A DNA stretch of 64,000 nucleotides from Antilocapra americana (lineage: Eukaryota; Chordata; Mammalia; Artiodactyla; Antilocapridae): NCBI GenBank assembly GCA_007570785.1, contig ML664161.1, positions 18,663,856-18,727,855 on the forward strand. The letters are read 5' to 3'. How positions within the stretch are numbered: position 1 is the stretch's first letter; every line of letters starts with the position of its first letter. The notes under the pieces are model-generated. The model saw only the letters and a program-made list of their open reading frames with translations. It had not been told where the DNA came from and ran no database searches. The translations under genes were made by a program, and so were the position numbers. This document shows, one piece after another, positions 59,448 through 64,000 of the stretch.

Positions 59448-59919
59448 GAGTCTTTTATTTCAATATTATCTCATGTCATCTTCAAGGCATTTCTGAGCTA
59501 GATAAGTCTTGAAGCCTACCTTACCGCCAGTCTTTCCTGATCTATTAAGTCAATAAATTCCCCCACTGTTTTAAATAGTTTAAGTTTTCTGTTATTTGAA
59601 ACATAAAAACCTAATTTATACAGTCTGCCGTTTTAGATTTTATACACTTTTCTTTTCCTTAGCTTTGATCTCCGTGTCTCCATGATGCTATTTTCTTATT
59701 CCTTCTCTAGCAGTGCTTTACTCATTATGTAAGACAGAGATAAATGTCTTAAGTTCTTGCTACTCGTTTACCCTCACTACACAATTGTTATTAAGTCCCT
59801 TACTACTCCTTTTCTTTGCCTGCCACTTTCTCTTCCCACTTGAACTGAGCCACCAGATATACAAGTACTTTTAAAAAGAGCTTTTAAAGACCCTTAGACT
59901 GATTTCAAGAAGTCCATTT
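59448..59919. other. Spacer between two BovB copies
   Basis: About 470 bp of AT-rich sequence without a recognised repeat or gene. Confidence 0.5.
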
Positions 59920-59926
59920 CTTTACA

Positions 59927-62900
59927 TCCCTTCATGAATCACAGCCTTGTCATGGCGAAGAGGCTTGCATAACTCAGTAAAGCTATGAGCCATGCCACAC
60001 AGGGCCATCCAAGATGGACAGGTCACAGCAGAAAGTTCTAACAAAACATGGTCCACTGGAGGTGGGAATGGCAAACCACACCAGTATTCTTGCTGTGAGA
60101 ACCCCATGAGCAGTATGAAAAGGCAAAAAGATATGACACCAGAAGATAAGGCCCTCAGGTAGGAAGGTGTCCAATGTGCTACTGGGGAAGAGCAAAGGAC
60201 AATTACCAATAACTCCAGAAAAAATGAAGAAGCTGGGCCAAAGTGGGAATGATATAGGTGTGTTTGGTGATGAAAGTAAAGTCCAATGCTGTAAAGGACA
60301 ATATTGCATAGGAACCTGAAATGTTAGGTCCATGAATCAAGGTAAATTGGACATGGTCAAGCAGGGGATAGCAAGAGTGAACATCAACATCTTTCAGAAT
60401 CAGTGAACTAAAATGGACTGGGATGGGCAAATTTGATTCAGATGACCATTATGTCTACTACTGTGGGCAAGAATCCCTTAGAAGAAATGGAGTAGACTTC
60501 ATAGTCAATAAAAGAGTCTGAAATTCAGTACTTGGGTGCAGTCTCAAAAATGACAGAATGATCTTGATTCATTTCCAAGGCAAAGCATTCAATATCACAG
60601 TAATCCAAGTCTATGTCCCAACCACTGATGCCAAAGAAACTGAAGCTGACCAGTTCTATAAAGACCTGCAAGATCTTCTAGAACTAACACCAAAAAAGAC
60701 ACCCTTTTCATTATAAGGGATTGGAATGCAAAAGTAGGAAGTTCTCTGGAGTAACAAGCAAGTTTAGCCTTGAAGTACAAAACGAAGGAAGGCAAAGCCT
60801 AACAGAGACAAACAATGTCAAGAGAACATATTGATCATAGCAAACAGCCTTTTCCAGCAACACAAAAGATGATTCGACATGTGGACACCACCAAATGGCC
60901 AATACGGAAATCAGATTGATTACATTCTTTGCAGCTGAAGATGGAGAAACTCTATGCAGTCAGTAAAAACAAGATCTGCTGTTGGCTGTGATCGTGGGAT
61001 CCTTATAGCAAAATTCAGGCTTAAATTGAAGAAAGTAGGGAAAACCACTAGGCAATTTAGGTATGACCTAAATAAAATTCCTTATAATTAAACAGTGAAG
61101 GTGACAAGTAGATTCAAAGGATCAGATCTTGCAGACAGATCCCTGAAGAACTATGGATAGAGATTCATAACACTGTACAGGAGGTGGTGACAAAAACCAT
61201 CCCAAAGAAAAACAATGCAAGAAGGTAAAGTGGTTGTCTGAGGAGGCTTTACAAATAGTGGAGGAAATAAGAGAAGCAAAAAGCAATGGAGAAAGGGAAA
61301 GATATACCCAAATGGATGCAGAGTTCCAGAGAATGGCAAGGAGAGCCAAGAAAGCCTTCTTCAATGAGCAATGCAAAGTAAGGAAAACAATAGAATGGGA
61401 AAAACTAGAGACCTCTTCTAGAAAATTAGAGATATCAAAAGAACATTTCACACAGGAATGGGCATGATAAAGGACAGAAGTGATAAGGACCTAACTGAGG
61501 CAGAAGAGATTAAGAAAAGGTGGCAAGAATACAGAGAAAAACTATTCAAAAAAGGTCTTAATGATTTGGTGTGGTCATTCACTTGGAGTATGAAGTCAAC
61601 TGGGCCTTGGAAAGCATTACTAAAAATGAAGCTAGTGGAGGTGATGGAATTCCACCTGCACTATTTCAAATCCTAAAGATGGTGCTGTTAAAGTGCTGCA
61701 GTCAATATGCAAGCAAATTTGGAAAACTCAGCAGTGGCCACAGGACTGGAAAAGGTCAGTTTGCATTCCAATCCCAAAGAAGGACAGTGCCAAAGAGTGT
61801 TCAAACTATCAGACAATTGAGCTCATTTCACATGCTAGCAAGATTATGCTCAAAATCCCTCAAGCTAGGCTTCAGCAGTATGTGAACCCTGAACTTCCAG
61901 ATGTACAAACTGGGTTTAGAAAAGGCAGAGGAACCAGAGGTCAATTGGATCATAGAGAAAGCAAAGGAATTCCCGAAAAAATATCTACTTCTGCTTTTCA
62001 TTGACTATGGTAAAGTCTTTGACTGTGTGGATCACAACAAATTGGAAAATTATTAAAGAGATTGGAACACCAGACCACCTCACCTGTCTCCTGAGAAAAC
62101 TGTATGGGGCAAGAAGCAACATTTAGAACCTTTCATGGAACAACTGACTGGTTCAAAACTGGGAAAGGAGTATGACAAGGCTGTATATTATCACACTGTT
62201 TATTTAATTTACATGTAGAGTGAGTGGGTGAGTGAAAGTCACTCAGCTGTGTCCAACTCTTTGAGACCCCATGGACTATACAGTCCATGGAATTCTCCAG
62301 GCCAGAATACTGGAATGGATAGCCATTCCCTTCTCCAGGGGATCTTCCCAACCCAGGGATCAAACTCAGGTCTCCCTAATTGTAGGTGGACTTTTTTTTT
62401 TAACCAGCTGAGCTACCAGGGAAGCCCATGTGCAGAGTACATCATGTGAAATGCCAGGCTGGATGACTCACAAACTGAAATCAAGATTCTTGGGAGAAAT
62501 ATCAACAACCTCAGATATCCAGATGATTTCATTCTAATGGCAGAAAGTGAAGAGGAACTAAATAGCCTCTTGATGAAGATGAAAGAGAAGAGTAAAAAAG
62601 CTGGCTTAAAATTCAACAGTCAGAAAACTAAGATCATGGCATCTGGTCCCATCACTTCATGGCAAATAGAACAGGGAAAATTAGAAGCAATGACAGGTTT
62701 CATTTTCTTGGATTTCAAAATCACCATGAATGGTGACTGCAGCCATGAAATTAAAAGATGCTTGCTTCTTGGAAGGAAAGTTACGACCAACCTAGACAGC
62801 ATATTAAAAAGCAGAAACATTATTTTGCCAACAAAAGGTCTGTATAGTCAAAGCTATGGTTTTTCCAGTAGTCATGTACGGATGTGAGAGTTGGACCATA

Positions 62901-63296
62901 AAGATGGCTGAGCACCCGAGAACTGATGCTTTTGAACTGTGGTGTTGGAGAAGACTCTTGAGAGTCCCTTGGACAGGAAGGAGATCAAACTAGTCAACCC
63001 TAGAGGAATTCAACCCTGAATATTCATTGGAAGGACTGATGCTGAAGCTGAAGCTCCAATACTTTGGCCACCTGATGTGAAGAGTCAACTCATTAGAAAA
63101 GACTGATGGTGGGAAGGATTGAGGGCAGCAGAAGAAGGGAACAACAGAGAATGTGATGGTTAGGTAGCATCATAAACTCAATGGACATGAATTTGAACAA
63201 ACTTCAGGAGATAGTGAAGGATAGGGAGGCCTGACATGCTGCAGTCTATAGGGTAGCAAGAATCAGACACAACTTAGTGACTGAACAACAACACAG
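59927..63296 (+). pseudogene. BovB LINE, nearly full length, decayed, with nested Bov-tA
   Basis: Covers BovB from the 5' region ('cagccttgtcatggcgaaga') to the 3' end ('agacacaacttagtgactga'), about 3.16 kb after removing the nested SINE, close to the usual 3.2 kb. The endonuclease block is recognisable: the GTWNVRSMN start has Trp changed to a stop (TGA, about 60318), DWNAKVG lies at 60719-60739 with the preceding Gly changed to Arg, and NQIDYIL at 60909-60929. RT blocks: QTGFRKGRGTR at about 61906, FIDYGKVFD after a one-base insertion at 61997-62023, and the active site reads YPDD instead of YADD (62516-62527). Multiple frameshifts and stops make it inactive. A possible short TSD, ctttaca, lies at 59920-59926 and 63297-63303. 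Confidence 0.93.
62222..62426 (-). repeat. Bov-tA SINE (Bov-tA1 type) nested in BovB
   Basis: Minus-strand copy from tail 'gagtgaaagtcactcagctg' to head 'gagctaccagggaagc', with a T-run expansion before the head. TSD catgtagagt (62212-62221) and catgtgcagagt (62427-62438) are both BovB sequence, so it inserted after the LINE. Confidence 0.93.
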
Positions 63297-63303
63297 CTTT
63301 ACA

Positions 63304-64000
63304 AGAAACTGCCTTTTGAAATGCTTGATGAGTGCATTAGCTTCCTCTCAGTACCCTCTGTGCACTTTTATTCTGGCTGCTGTAGAATTTTAGGTGCATT
63401 TTGAAAGCATTTAGATATTCTTCATCCTTTGGTTCTTTCATTCACTATCTTCATATTTTGTCTCATCACAGTAGAACAAGATGAAGATGCAGAGGAAACT
63501 GCAGTGGACTTTTAGCAGGTTAGAAAGCCTCTTGTAGGAACTCAGAGGCAATAAACTAGATTAGACTACCAAAGAAAAGCCCTGGGTTGTCAATGCATCT
63601 GTGCAAGAAATAACACCTGTGGGGTTCTGTGCTCTGAAGACAGACAGAAAAATCCACATTCGTTTTGTTCCCCCCTTCACTTATGGAGATGAGAACATGT
63701 GAAATTAAATAGTTAACAGTAGAAACTGAATCCAGGAGGTGAGGAATACAGAAAGAAAAAAAGTTAAATAGAATACCAAATATTTTTTTTCCACAGCTTT
63801 GGAAATACAGATGGAAGAGCCTTTACAAAAAACTTCCTTCTAATTACTTCAGGGGCCAAAGTGGGATTGAAACAAGTAAAGACTACAGAATATTTTCATC
63901 AATCTCTTGTTTCCAAAGGAAAAACCAAAGAAATCAACTGTTCATCTAGAGAAGTGTTATCACCAAACTTATTTGTTTGTCTGTTTATTTAGTTGTTGCT
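63304..64000. other. Unassigned sequence to window end
   Basis: AT-rich, with no recognised transposon or exon. Confidence 0.5.

Noticed and set aside
1..64000. CRISPR arrays, operons, phage or bacterial mobile elements
   Set aside because: No regularly spaced repeats with unique spacers and no bacterial-type genes; all repeated sequence is mammalian interspersed or simple repeat.

Overview
This window is nuclear DNA from a ruminant, most likely a bovid. The evidence is the repeats: BovB (RTE-type) LINEs, Bov-tA/Bov-A SINEs with a tRNA-Glu-derived head, and CHR-type SINEs lie on top of the older mammalian set (MIR, L2, L1M, MER5A). The sequence is AT-rich and CpG-poor. I found no host protein-coding exon that I can recognise, no tRNA or rRNA gene, no CRISPR array and no prokaryotic-style operon. 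The window reads as intergenic or deep intronic DNA. Nothing in it fixes the species.

Layout. 1-105 is the edge of a rearranged Bov-A element. 106 to 15,185 is a long AT-rich stretch with no young ruminant insertion; it holds only MIR fragments, simple repeats, a perfect 24-bp palindrome (3851-3874) and an RFX X-box-like site (11392-11404). 15.2-24.2 kb is dense in young insertions: three Bov-tA loci, four 3' pieces of BovB, an L1M interrupted by a Bov-tA, and a CHR SINE. 24.2-33.4 kb is again free of young insertions; it contains an isolated 125-bp CpG-rich patch (29651-29775) and a dense run of L2/MIR fragments at 31.9-33.2 kb. 33.4-45.1 kb holds a CHR SINE with target-site duplications (TSDs), several Bov-tA copies, and two 5'-truncated BovB copies, one of which splits an old L2. 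45.1-58.6 kb is mostly old repeats (MER5A, MIR, L1M in both orientations) with two Bov-tA copies, one carrying a (CA)23 microsatellite. 58.6-63.3 kb holds two BovB copies in the same orientation. The second is nearly full length (59,927-63,296) and carries a nested Bov-tA.

The only proteins I can recognise belong to the retrotransposons. BovB encodes an APE-type endonuclease and a reverse transcriptase, and Bov-tA SINEs are thought to have been mobilised by that machinery. Every BovB copy here is broken by stops, frameshifts or truncation. I do not see a convincing new biological system. The observations most worth checking are the 24-bp palindrome with paired TAATCC homeodomain sites, the isolated CpG patch, the X-box-like site, the repeat-poor tracts, and a few short exon-like intervals flanked by good splice signals.
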